Below are positions 8,821 to 16,876 of a stretch of 64,000 bases of DNA, piece by piece. The position numbers and the translations under genes were made by a program. The DNA is taken from NCBI GenBank assembly GCA_963699175.1, contig OY969418.1, forward strand, positions 310,001 through 374,000, in the 5' to 3' direction. The notes under the pieces were generated by a model. That model saw nothing but the letters and a program-made list of their open reading frames with translations. It ran no database searches and was not told the origin of the DNA. The stretch's first letter is position 1. The number at the start of each line of letters is the position of its first letter. This DNA comes from JACPYM01 sp963699175 (GTDB lineage Bacteria; Acidobacteriota; Blastocatellia; RBC074).

Positions 8821-9601
8821 AGGGTTGGTTGCGGCGTGCCGCAGCTTCACGTTCGCTCTCACGCACGCGGTAGCTCTGGCCTTCAATCGTGGTGATGTCG
8901 GCGTGGTGCGTGAGGCGGTCGAGCAGCGTGGTGATGCAGGTGGCGTTGGGGAAAACTTCGTTCCAGGTTTTGAAAGCGCGATTGCTGGTGATCAGAATCG
9001 AGCAGCGTTCGTAGCGGCGGTTGACGACTTCGTACAATAAATCTGCTGCCGCTGCGTCGTAGGAGAGATAGCCGACTTCGTCAATCACCAGCAGCGCGGG
9101 GCGCGCGTAGCTGCCGAATTTGCGGCGGCGTAGTTGCGGCGAATCACAGGCCAGATCGGTGAGCACCTCGGAGGCCGTGCGAAACAAGACGCGGTGCCCG
9201 GCTTGCACGGCGGCCAAGGCGATGTTTTTCGCCAGCATGGTTTTGCCGAGACCGTTCGCGCCCAGCAGGATGAGATTGCGCTGGGCGTGAATGAATTCAA
9301 GACTGAGCGCGCGTTCCAGCCAAGGGCGATCAATTTTCTTCGGCCAGTTCCAATCAAAATCCGCGATGGGGCGAAAGCGGCCGAGGCGCGCTTGGGTTAG
9401 CAGGCGTTGCAGGTTGCGTTGTGCGTGGTCGGCGAGTTCGCGTTGGGCGAGTTCCTCCAACAACACACGCGGCGCGAGCCGTTGGCGCGTGGCGCGTGCG
9501 ACGATGTCGTCGAGTTGTTCCGCCGTCGCGCGCAAATTTAGTTGGCGCAATTGTGCGGGCAGGTCATGCGTGCTCGTCATCGTTTTGCGTGAGCTGGTCA
9601 T
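8813..9601 (-). CDS. istB: IS21 helper ATPase IstB (copy A)
   Basis: 262 residues from ATG 9601; a second ATG at 9580 could be the real start. AAA+ ATPase of the IstB/DnaC type: Walker A GANGLGKT at about 113-120, Walker B LLVIDEVGYLS near 170, sensor-like ILITSNRAFKTWNEVF near 205, and the C-terminal signature LLDRLTHHADITTIEGQSYR. IstB assists IstA in target selection and strand transfer. The reading frame overlaps the end of istA by 38 bp, the usual arrangement for coupled translation in this family. Translation identical to copy B, so apparently intact. Confidence 0.92.
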   Translation of the reverse strand: MTSSRKTMTSTHDLPAQLRQLNLRATAEQLDDIVARATRQRLAPRVLLEELAQRELADHAQRNLQRLLTQARLGRFRPIADFDWNWPKKIDRPWLERALSLEFIHAQRNLILLGANGLGKTMLAKNIALAAVQAGHRVLFRTASEVLTDLACDSPQLRRRKFGSYARPALLVIDEVGYLSYDAAAADLLYEVVNRRYERCSILITSNRAFKTWNEVFPNATCITTLLDRLTHHADITTIEGQSYRVRESEREAAARRNQPYA

Positions 9602-11048
9602 AAGCCTCCAGGTTGTGCGTCGGAATCGAGAGCTCAGCCAGATGTGGCGCGCGGCTCAGATCAACTGGTAAAGGCGCGCGCGTCCCGCGCTTCAGGCGAC
9701 TGAGAATAAAAGCTACGGAAGTCGCACGCGGCGTATTTTGTGCGAGGGCTTCGCGCACGGCATCAGCTAAAGCTGCCGCGCCGTAATCATCCAACAGCAA
9801 GAGCAATTGCGTGGTTTGGCGTGCCGGCGCTTCGCCGCGCTGAAAGGCGGCGTCGAGAAAGAGGGCGATGTCAGGGACTGCGTGTGCCAGCCGACCCGTC
9901 GCAGTCGCGCCGAGGGCTTTGCGTTTCTCTTCCAACAGCGCCTGCAGATGCGCGGGATCTTCAATCCGTTGATGGCGGTCATAGGAGCGCAGCTGGCGCG
10001 CGATTTCGCGTGCGCCGTCGAGCAAACGTACTTGCGTCGCGGAAGCGACCAGCGTGAGCGTGCGACCTACATAGGTGTGTGGGATGGAGTAATCATTCAA
10101 GTCAAAGCGGATGTAAAGCGTCTTGCCGCTGCGGATGGGTTGCACCAGGTCGGTTTCAAAGGGATGTGCGGGCAGCGGTAGCAAGCGCAGTTTTTCCGCT
10201 ACGCATAATGCGCCAACCGTGCGCGCATCATCGCCCGGCCACGGACGCGCGAGCGTGACGCGGTCGCGCCAGTCCCACGCTGGTTGATTGAGCAATGGCA
10301 AAGTGACGAAGGGACGCGCGGCAAAGCAGGATTCACGCACATAACGAATGGTGCGTTCGACGCGGCCTTGCTCGTTGCCGCGTCGCGGCTGGCACGGCAG
10401 CGCGGCGAAATGATAGTGCCCGCAGAGTTCGAGCAGCCGCGGCTGAAAACAAATCTGGTCGCCGTGGCGCGCCAGGACTGCGCTTTTCAAGTTGTCATAC
10501 AAAATGTTGCGTGGTGCACCACCAAACCAGGCCAAGGCATTGACGTGCGCCTGCAGGAAGTTCTCCAGCCGCTGGTCAAAGAAGAATTCAAGATAGAAGG
10601 CGCGGCTGTAAGCGAGCGTCAGCACGAAACACGAAAGCTGACGGCGCGCCTGCCCAACTTGGACGGTACCGAACGCAGCCCAATCTACTTGCGCCTGTTC
10701 GCCGGGCAAGGTCGTCAGGCGAAAGAAGGCTTCGCGCGTGGCCGGACGCAAGGGCTTGACCGCACGCCGCAACTGGTGAATGGAGCCCGTGAAGCCCCGC
10801 TCACGCAGCATTTCCAGCAGACGCGTGGCGCGCAAACGCGGGTACTGCTGCAAGGTCGCGCGCATGAATTCGGCATACGGGTCGGTGCTACGCGGCGGCA
10901 GCGTACGTGCGGCGGGCAGTGTAATGCGCAGCGCATTTTTGACGGTCTCGGGATGCAGTTCGAGCGCAGCCGCAATTGTGCCGACCTTCCAATGTTCGGC
11001 ATAAAAGAGGCGGCGAATTTCCGCGACGGTTTCTGGTGCAATCATCAT
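9564..11048 (-). CDS. istA: IS21 transposase IstA (copy A)
   Basis: Start set at ATG 11048 (MMIAPETVAEIRRLFYAEHW), which opens directly on the N-terminal helix-turn-helix; the longer in-frame extension is Pro/Arg-rich and has no domain. 494 residues with the DDE integrase core: first Asp in QVDWAAFG, second in ILYDNLKSAV, Glu in GRVERTIRYVRE. A C-terminal beta-barrel region follows (YSIPHTYVGRTLTLVASATQ). Catalyses the DNA cleavage and joining of the element. One residue differs from copy B: DQICFQ here and DQIRFQ there, from one base at 10451. Arg seems the more natural residue, so the substitution in this copy could affect activity; not known. Confidence 0.92.
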   Translation of the reverse strand: MMIAPETVAEIRRLFYAEHWKVGTIAAALELHPETVKNALRITLPAARTLPPRSTDPYAEFMRATLQQYPRLRATRLLEMLRERGFTGSIHQLRRAVKPLRPATREAFFRLTTLPGEQAQVDWAAFGTVQVGQARRQLSCFVLTLAYSRAFYLEFFFDQRLENFLQAHVNALAWFGGAPRNILYDNLKSAVLARHGDQICFQPRLLELCGHYHFAALPCQPRRGNEQGRVERTIRYVRESCFAARPFVTLPLLNQPAWDWRDRVTLARPWPGDDARTVGALCVAEKLRLLPLPAHPFETDLVQPIRSGKTLYIRFDLNDYSIPHTYVGRTLTLVASATQVRLLDGAREIARQLRSYDRHQRIEDPAHLQALLEEKRKALGATATGRLAHAVPDIALFLDAAFQRGEAPARQTTQLLLLLDDYGAAALADAVREALAQNTPRATSVAFILSRLKRGTRAPLPVDLSRAPHLAELSIPTHNLEAYDQLTQNDDEHA

Positions 11049-11136
11049 GTTAGCCAGTGCTGACGAAGGGATTGAGCCAACGGCCGACACGCCCGCACCA
11101 ACGGCAAACAAGCGCGCCGAGCGCCGCCCAGCGGGG

Positions 11137-11529
11137 CTACGCCCTTGCAGGCCAGCACCAGGCGGACGTGTGCACGATGCCGGAAACGGCGGTGGCTTGA
11201 GAAGCATGATCCGTCACGTTTTCTTCGTCAGCGGCAGGCGCGCGTGCAAGGGGTGGCAGGTCGGCAGGTAATGTTTGAGGCACTGGTCGTTGTGCCAGAC
11301 GGCGGCGATAGGCACGTTGCCGGTCACGATGATCAAGGCGACCGGCGCCGCTGCGCTGATGACGTTGGCGTGCGCTGCGCCGTTGCTGCGTCCGCGCCCG
11401 TGCGCGACACTGAGCACTGCAATAACGCTGCCCGCGATCGCAAGCGCGACAGAGAAAGAAGCGCGCGCCACAGCCTGGCGCGCGGCAAAAGCGTTGCCGG
11501 AACGGCGCCTGCGCGCCGTCTGCGCTCAT
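11137..11529 (-). CDS. IS21 accessory Cys-rich (zinc-finger-like) ORF upstream of istA (copy A)
   Basis: Start chosen at ATG 11529, which has AAAGGAGG 11 nt upstream. 130 residues. The N-terminal half has a Cys cluster spaced as CRAPGCGARFFLCRACDRGQ then RYCSAQCRARAR, suggesting one or two zinc sites. It is followed by a basic stretch QRRSARQRHQRSGAGRLDHR and DRQRAYRRR. Related small proteins lie in front of istA in a subset of IS21 elements; a DNA-binding or regulatory role is plausible but not established. The translation is identical to copy B. It reads in the same direction as istA, with about 90 bp between them. Confidence 0.55.
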   Translation of the reverse strand: MSADGAQAPFRQRFCRAPGCGARFFLCRACDRGQRYCSAQCRARARTQQRRSARQRHQRSGAGRLDHRDRQRAYRRRLAQRPVPQTLPADLPPLARAPAADEENVTDHASQATAVSGIVHTSAWCWPARA

Positions 11530-11712
11530 GGGTGGCGCGGCCTCCTTTGCGTAGACAAAGGCTGCCACCAATGGCACGATCACTCCATCGGCTATGGAGT
11601 TGGATACCGTTCGCGGTAGGCAGCCCAAAGACGGAACCCCAGTTGTTGACGCAACCAGGGTTCACTATTTTGCGCGTACTCGTACCGAAAAGGAATCACT
11701 TCTTAAAGCGCT

Positions 11713-11823
11713 GCGCCTGCGGCGATGATGCTGATACTCCCGCTTTTCGCTGGCCGCCCATGAAAACTTGCCGCAAGCCTCGCCAGCGCCTGCGGCGATG
11801 ATGCTGATACTCCCGCTTTTCGC
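11713..11823. repeat. Pair of 38-bp direct repeats inside the istA-side end (copy A)
   Basis: A 38-bp sequence occurs twice, at 11713-11750 and 11786-11823, with a 73-bp period (on the minus strand it begins GCGAAAAGCGGGAGTATCAG). Repeats inside IS21 ends are commonly transposase binding sites; that role is inferred here. Copy B has the same pair. Confidence 0.7.
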
Positions 11824-11883
11824 CCTTACCCCGTGAAACGCGACGGCTGTCAATTTTTCTACGTTTTCCCGTGCTCGGTTACA

Positions 11884-12337
11884 TCAAGCAGAGCATCATT
11901 GTATGGTTCGGTAAATTCTGACGATTGACGATCAAGTGTAAATATGTTGTCGCTAGTGTCTTTCAGGCGAGTGAGGCGAGTTAATTCAAAGGCTTGCTCC
12001 ATGCTTGCCTGAATAATAATCAAATCTATAGCTACATTTTGTTTAAGCGCCCTCAAGTCTTCAACGGCGCTCTCATCTCGAATCAGTTTGCCGTTTACCA
12101 TGAGATAAACAGGTCTATGCCGCCGTCACCATCGCCGTCAACTAAACCTGATTGAATATCATCGGCGTCAATCTGATAATTTCGGAGCACTTGCTGTGCG
12201 GCAAAAAACTGGAAAAAGTCCGGCTCGGACATTTCAGGAGCGAGTTGGGTGCGCTTTCCTTCAAGAATCTCGTTTAAGACCTTTACGTCATTGGGTGTCA
12301 TATTTAATCCTTGTGTTTGATTTTGGAGGCTAATCAT
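11884..12337 (-). pseudogene. AIPR (abortive infection phage resistance) gene, 5' half, frameshifted
   Basis: Begins at ATG 12337 with AGGAGG 7 nt upstream. Reads MTPNDVKVLNEILEGKRTQL, ...GLVDGDGDGGIDLF, then needs a one-base shift near 12097-12105 to continue as MVNGKLIRDESAVEDLRALK...FTEPYNDALLD, and stops at the IS21 end. 'DGGIDxF' followed by a short strand and 'IIIQAS' is the nuclease-like N-terminus seen in AIPR (PF10592) proteins. The codon split at the IS junction (CTT GA|T) continues exactly at 27618, where the 3' half begins. The rejoined gene would be about 582 residues once one missing base is restored. A promoter with its -35 box in the transposon end lies just upstream. Confidence 0.85.
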
Positions 12338-12365
12338 GAACGGCCTCCTGATTTCCGAGGACTAA

Positions 12366-12395
12366 ATATTGCCTTAGACAAGGCAAGTGCGTCAA
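12366..12395 (-). promoter_or_regulatory. Promoter in transposon end, reading into the AIPR gene
   Basis: On the minus strand TTGACG (12390-12395) is followed after 18 bp by CAATAT (12366-12371), 28 bp before the AIPR start codon. The -35 box lies inside the terminal inverted repeat, the -10 box in the unique DNA next to it. Predicted from consensus match only. Confidence 0.55.
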
Positions 12396-12408
12396 GTATA
12401 TTATTACC
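12384..12408 (-). repeat. IS1595-type transposon terminal inverted repeat, cargo side
   Basis: Read inward (minus strand) the end is GGTAATAATATACTTGACGC followed by ACTTG, 25 bp identical to the end at 30152-30176 in the opposite sense. It is bordered by TTAACTAA at 12409-12416, the reverse complement of TTAGTTAA that borders the other end: an 8-bp target duplication, as expected for IS1595-type elements. Confidence 0.9.
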
Positions 12409-12421
12409 TTAACTAACTCCT

Positions 12422-13249
12422 TTACCCTTCGACAAACTGGCCGATTCGGCGAAACTTTTGGTACCGGCGTGAAGCTCTCTCTGCATCGCTGAAAGATTCA
12501 ATCTCTGTGAGCGACTTCTGCAAACATTCACTCAAGAGCCTCGCCGCTGTGTCCCAATCTTCGTGTGCGCCACCTGCTGGTTCAGGGATGATCTCATCCA
12601 CAATGCCGATTTGCAACAAATTCGGCGCAGTCATTTTCATAGCAGCAGCAGCATGTCCAGCTTGGCCTGCGTCCTTCCAGAGAATCGCAGCACAGCCTTC
12701 TGGTGTAATCACTGAATAGACGGCATTCTCAAGGATACTTACTTTGTCTCCTACACCGACAGCCAGTGCCCCACCCGATCCACCTTCCCCTGTGATGGTA
12801 ACAATCACCGGGACTTTCAACTTTGCTATTTCACGCAAATTGAGGGCAATGGCCTCTGCTTGTCCACGCTCTTCGGCATCAATGCCTGGATAAGCACCTG
12901 AGGTATCAATCAAAGTGAAAATGGGGCGATTAAACTTCTCTGCAAGCTTCATTACGCGTAGTGCCTTGCGATAGCCGTCAGGCTTCGGCATGCCAAAGTT
13001 TCGTTCTTGTCGTTCTTTTATGTGTCGGCCTTTTTGGTGCGCAACCACTGCAACTGAGCGATTATTGAATTTGGCCATTCCAGCTATAATAGCGCCATCA
13101 TCCATATACTTTCGATCTCCATGGAGTTCGCAAAAATCAGTAAAGATGCGCTCAATAAAATCTAGAGCATAAGGACGTTTTTCATGACGCGCTAACTGGA
13201 CACGTTGAATCGGTTCTAGGTGGGGAACATTAACCTCTCGTAAACTCAT
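12422..13249 (-). CDS. accA: Acetyl-CoA carboxylase carboxyltransferase subunit alpha
   Basis: 275 residues covering the carboxyltransferase alpha core: RVQLARHEKRPYALDFIERI, then DGAIIAGMAKFNNRSVAVVA, FTLIDTSGAYPGIDAEERGQ, ITGEGGSGGALAVGVGDKV and SVITPEGCAAILWKDA. With AccD it transfers CO2 from carboxy-biotin to acetyl-CoA, the first step of fatty acid synthesis. It is about 45 residues shorter at the N-terminus than typical AccA (near 317), and no upstream start is possible: the dnaE stop lies in the same frame only eight codons before the ATG. ATG 13249 has a weak AAGG site. Co-transcribed with dnaE. It lies inside the inverted segment. Confidence 0.93.
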   Translation of the reverse strand: MSLREVNVPHLEPIQRVQLARHEKRPYALDFIERIFTDFCELHGDRKYMDDGAIIAGMAKFNNRSVAVVAHQKGRHIKERQERNFGMPKPDGYRKALRVMKLAEKFNRPIFTLIDTSGAYPGIDAEERGQAEAIALNLREIAKLKVPVIVTITGEGGSGGALAVGVGDKVSILENAVYSVITPEGCAAILWKDAGQAGHAAAAMKMTAPNLLQIGIVDEIIPEPAGGAHEDWDTAARLLSECLQKSLTEIESFSDAERASRRYQKFRRIGQFVEG

Positions 13250-13270
13250 ATTGAAACGACCTTGTTTAGC

Positions 13271-16200
13271 TTATTCGAGCACTACCTGCCACTTCGGACA
13301 AATAGTACCAATATCCTCAATTAATTGTGGTGTGATCTGAACACGCAAAAATTGATTGGCGCGCAGGCGAATCAGAATATTTTCCGAAGTCAGCAATTCA
13401 AAAAAGACAGGGACGCTACCCTGCTTTGTGCTCAGAAGATTACTTAATAGGGCCAGGTGATCCTCACCAACATCACCCTCAGCAAGCCTTATATAAAGGG
13501 CTTTAGCAGCTCCAGCACGAGCACTCTCAAGTTGCTGTATCTCTTGCGCCACAATTGTTGCCATTCCTTCATCGGTCAGTTCCAGCTTGCCTTTCACTAA
13601 CACAGTCATATCGTTTTGGACTACGGCCTTATAACGAGCCAACGTTTCTGGCCAGCAAACAATCTTGACCGATCCGAATTGATCCTCGATTCGAAAGAGA
13701 GCAAACCGATCACCTTTCTTTGTGAACTTCACTGCCAAATCTACAATTAAGCCTCCCAACGTAATAATCTCACCATCTTCACATTCGGCAATATTGCCAA
13801 CGTCGGTCGTAGTCAAGCCTCGAAGTGATTCAGCATAATCTTCTAGGGGGTGGCCACTAACATAAAATCCTAATGCCTCCTTTTCGTGGGCAAGCACTTC
13901 TTTAAGTGTCCACTGTTTGACATCCGGTAAAGGAGGCTCTGATAAAGTATCAGATGAAGAATTGACAAATGCCGCAAACAGTCCAGTCTGGCCAGAGGCT
14001 TTGTCACGTTGCGCACGTGCCCCATGTTCAATTGCCCGATCAACTACGGCCATTAGTGCCGGACGATTAGCTGTAAGCTGGTCGAAGGCTCCGGCTTTGA
14101 CCAATGATTCCAAGACACGTTTATTTACGGCGCGCTGATCAACCTTCTCAGCAAAATCGAAGATGGAACGAAACTCACCGCCCGCCTGCCTAGCTTGAAG
14201 AATCATCTGCACCGCGCTTGTTCCAATCCCCTTAATTGCCGCCAAACCGAATCGAATCGCCTGTGCGACTGCGGTAAAGCCCTCCTGGCTAGTGTTAATA
14301 TCTGGTGGTAACAATTGAATCCCGAAGATCTTCATTTCGCCAATATAGCGAGTGAGCTTTTCGCTATTGGTCAGTTCGTTGGAGAGGACTGCTGCGTAAA
14401 AATGGGTTGGATAATGAGCCTTTAGGTAGGCAGTTTGATAAGCCAAATAAGCGTAGGCAAAAGAGTGTGAGCGATTAAATCCATAATCAGCAAACTGGGC
14501 CATTAGGGAAAAGATTTTTTCTGCTTTGTCACGAGGGATGCTACGCTCGACAGCACCGTTAATGAACTTCTCCTCGTGCAATGCCATCTCTTCCTTCTTC
14601 TTTTTGCCCATTGCGCGGCGCATCAGGTCTGCTTCACCCAATGAATACCCAGCCAGTTTCTGTGCCAACTGCATAATCTGCTCTTGGTAGACTAGAATGC
14701 CATACGTATTTTCGAGAATCTCTTTCATTTGCGGGACAATGTAGGTGACCCTCTTTCTGCCGTGGCGCCGATCAATATAGTCATCCACCATTCCACCATC
14801 CAGTGGGCCAGGACGATACAAAGCGTTTAATGCCGATAAATCTTCTAGTCCTTCCGGCTTCAACTTGCGGCAGATTTCTACCATCCCTGAGCTTTCAAAC
14901 TGAAAAACAGCGTTTAACAATCCGTCAGCAAACAGTTTCAAAGCCTTTGGGTCATTAAGCAGGATTTTGGCTAAATCGGGGCGCTGGCCAAATCCACGCT
15001 CAATTGAGATGAGACAGTCTTCGATGATTGTTAAAGTGGTCAGTGCTAGAAAGTCCATTTTGAGCATGCCGGTTTTTTCTAGATCTGACATGACAAACTG
15101 CGTGGTTAGCTCGTCATTTTGGCCCTTGCAAACCGGCACTAATTCGTGAATAGGCTTTGGTGAAATGACAACTCCAGCCGCGTGTACAGAGTGATGGCGA
15201 GCATTACCTTCCAATTTTCTTGCAATTTCAATTAATTCAGCAATTTGCTCATTGGTTTCTATAAGTCGCTTTAAGTCTGCATTTTGTTTGATAGCATCAT
15301 CAATTGAAACATTGCGCCCGCGCACGGGTGGCGGAATCATTTTGGAAACCTTTTCAACCTCGGGGTAAGACATGTTCAAAGCCCGCCCAACGTCTTTGAT
15401 AACTGCTCGCGATGCCATTGTCCCGAAAGTAATTATCTGAGCCACGTTCTGCCTGCCATATAGATCGCTGACGTAATTAATAACATCTGCTCGCCCACGA
15501 ACGCAGAAGTCAATGTCAATATCAGGCATAGTTACTCGTTCAGGGTTGAGAAATCGCTCAAATAGCAATTCATACTGTAGTGGGTCTATGTCGGTAATTT
15601 TTAGGCAATAAGCTACCAAGCTTCCAGCAGCAGAACCTCTTCCCGGGCCAACAGGGATATTATGTTTCTTCGCGTAATTAATGAAGTCCCAAACTATCAG
15701 GAAATACCCTGAATACCCCATCCGTTTGATTGTAGCAATTTCGTGTGCTAACCGCTCTTTGTATTTCGTGAGTGAGTGGCGTAAAGATCCTGCAGATTCA
15801 AGCGATTGCCAAATTTCACGCTGGCGTTCTTCAAAACCATTCCAGGTCACTTTCTCAAAATAGCTTTCGATTGTGTCGCCATCCGGCACTGGATAAAAAG
15901 GAACTTGATCAATAGCTTTTGGGAATTCCACATTACACTTTTCAGCTATCTCCAAAGTACGCAAAAGCACTTCTGGCTCTTCGCCAAATACTTCCCACAT
16001 CTCCTCAGCAGTTCGATAGTAAAATGTTGGGGCCCCATAGGTTAAGCGATTGGGATCGTTTATGGTCTTACCCGTGCCGATACACAGAAGGGTGTCATGT
16101 GCTTTAACATCCGTTGAGTTTAAGTAGTGGGAATCATTTGTAGCCACCAACGGAATACCAGTCTTACGGGAGAGTTCAACCATGGGCTTTCGGATGCGTC

Positions 16201-16765
16201 TTTGCGCATCAAGGCCATGCTCTTGTATCTCGAGATAATAGTTCCCCTTGCCAAGAATCTCTTCAAATTCAAGCGCGGCTTTTGCAGCTTCATCGAACCT
16301 TTCTCGTAATAATAGAGCGGGTGGGACCCCGCTGATACAGGCGGAGAGGCCGATTATTCCCTCGCCATATTGGGCAAGCAATTCGCGGTCAATCCGCGGT
16401 TTTCGCCAGAAGCCTTCTGTAAAAGCGAAAGATGAGAGTTTAACCAGATTGTGATACCCTTTCAGGTCTTTGGCTAATAATACAATGTGATTGGTGGCTT
16501 TTTCGCCGGGTGGGAGATTTTCTCCCCCTTTGTCGTGTCGGGTACCACGCGCAATATAAGCTTCGATACCAATAATTGGCTTCACCCCGACTTCACGCAT
16601 CTTGTTATAGAAAGTGAGTGCCCCATAAAGATTTCCATGATCGGTGATAGCTACAGCAGGCATTTGCAACTCAGCAGCACGTTTCGCCAAAGGGCCAATT
16701 TTAATCGCTCCATCCAAAAGGCTGTAATCGGTATGGAGGTGGAGGTGAACAAATTGCTTAGCCAT
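13271..16765 (-). CDS. dnaE: DNA polymerase III subunit alpha
   Basis: 1164 residues, usual length for DnaE1-type replicative polymerase. N-terminal PHP domain (FVHLHLHTDYSLLDGAIKI); polymerase core with GPGRGSAAGSLVAYCLKITD and the catalytic aspartates in MPDIDIDFCVRGRADV; fingers region GILVYQEQIMQLAQKLAGYS; helix-hairpin-helix region (AAIKGIGTSAVQMIL); OB fold near residue 990-1080 (ITLGGLIVDLAVKFTKKGDR). Catalyses chromosomal DNA synthesis as the core of the Pol III holoenzyme. The stop codon is 22 bp from the accA start, and the two genes probably form an operon. ATG 16765 opens directly on the PHP domain. Confidence 0.97.
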   Translation of the reverse strand: MAKQFVHLHLHTDYSLLDGAIKIGPLAKRAAELQMPAVAITDHGNLYGALTFYNKMREVGVKPIIGIEAYIARGTRHDKGGENLPPGEKATNHIVLLAKDLKGYHNLVKLSSFAFTEGFWRKPRIDRELLAQYGEGIIGLSACISGVPPALLLRERFDEAAKAALEFEEILGKGNYYLEIQEHGLDAQRRIRKPMVELSRKTGIPLVATNDSHYLNSTDVKAHDTLLCIGTGKTINDPNRLTYGAPTFYYRTAEEMWEVFGEEPEVLLRTLEIAEKCNVEFPKAIDQVPFYPVPDGDTIESYFEKVTWNGFEERQREIWQSLESAGSLRHSLTKYKERLAHEIATIKRMGYSGYFLIVWDFINYAKKHNIPVGPGRGSAAGSLVAYCLKITDIDPLQYELLFERFLNPERVTMPDIDIDFCVRGRADVINYVSDLYGRQNVAQIITFGTMASRAVIKDVGRALNMSYPEVEKVSKMIPPPVRGRNVSIDDAIKQNADLKRLIETNEQIAELIEIARKLEGNARHHSVHAAGVVISPKPIHELVPVCKGQNDELTTQFVMSDLEKTGMLKMDFLALTTLTIIEDCLISIERGFGQRPDLAKILLNDPKALKLFADGLLNAVFQFESSGMVEICRKLKPEGLEDLSALNALYRPGPLDGGMVDDYIDRRHGRKRVTYIVPQMKEILENTYGILVYQEQIMQLAQKLAGYSLGEADLMRRAMGKKKKEEMALHEEKFINGAVERSIPRDKAEKIFSLMAQFADYGFNRSHSFAYAYLAYQTAYLKAHYPTHFYAAVLSNELTNSEKLTRYIGEMKIFGIQLLPPDINTSQEGFTAVAQAIRFGLAAIKGIGTSAVQMILQARQAGGEFRSIFDFAEKVDQRAVNKRVLESLVKAGAFDQLTANRPALMAVVDRAIEHGARAQRDKASGQTGLFAAFVNSSSDTLSEPPLPDVKQWTLKEVLAHEKEALGFYVSGHPLEDYAESLRGLTTTDVGNIAECEDGEIITLGGLIVDLAVKFTKKGDRFALFRIEDQFGSVKIVCWPETLARYKAVVQNDMTVLVKGKLELTDEGMATIVAQEIQQLESARAGAAKALYIRLAEGDVGEDHLALLSNLLSTKQGSVPVFFELLTSENILIRLRANQFLRVQITPQLIEDIGTICPKWQVVLE

Positions 16766-16876
16766 GGTTATATCTATGACTCCCCAGTTTAAGGCTTGGA
16801 CTTAAGCCTGTATTTCACTCGTCGCCCACGATAAAATCAAGCGCTTAAATCGATAGTTGCCGGTTTAAGCATAACA

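Larger units (their letters stand above)
8426..11883 (-). mobile_element. IS21-family element, copy A (3458 bp)
   Basis: Complete element with ends TGTA...TACA and about 50-bp imperfect inverted repeats (left TGTAGTCGCGCAGGC, right TGTAACCGAGCACGG, then shared AACGTAGAAAAATTGACAGC). It encodes four minus-strand ORFs: a Zn-finger protein, istA, istB and a small accessory protein. It is an inverted copy of 24160-27617, the same length; the protein translations differ at one residue (IstA Cys here, Arg in copy B; base 10451). Its flanks do not match each other (CCTGG at 8421-8425, TCAAG at 11884-11888), but each matches a flank of copy B, which is the signature of an inversion between the copies. 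Confidence 0.95.

Noticed and set aside
10284..11063. 259-codon frame antisense to istA (also in copy B)
   Set aside because: It mirrors istA codon by codon, a by-product of GC-rich coding; no family features.
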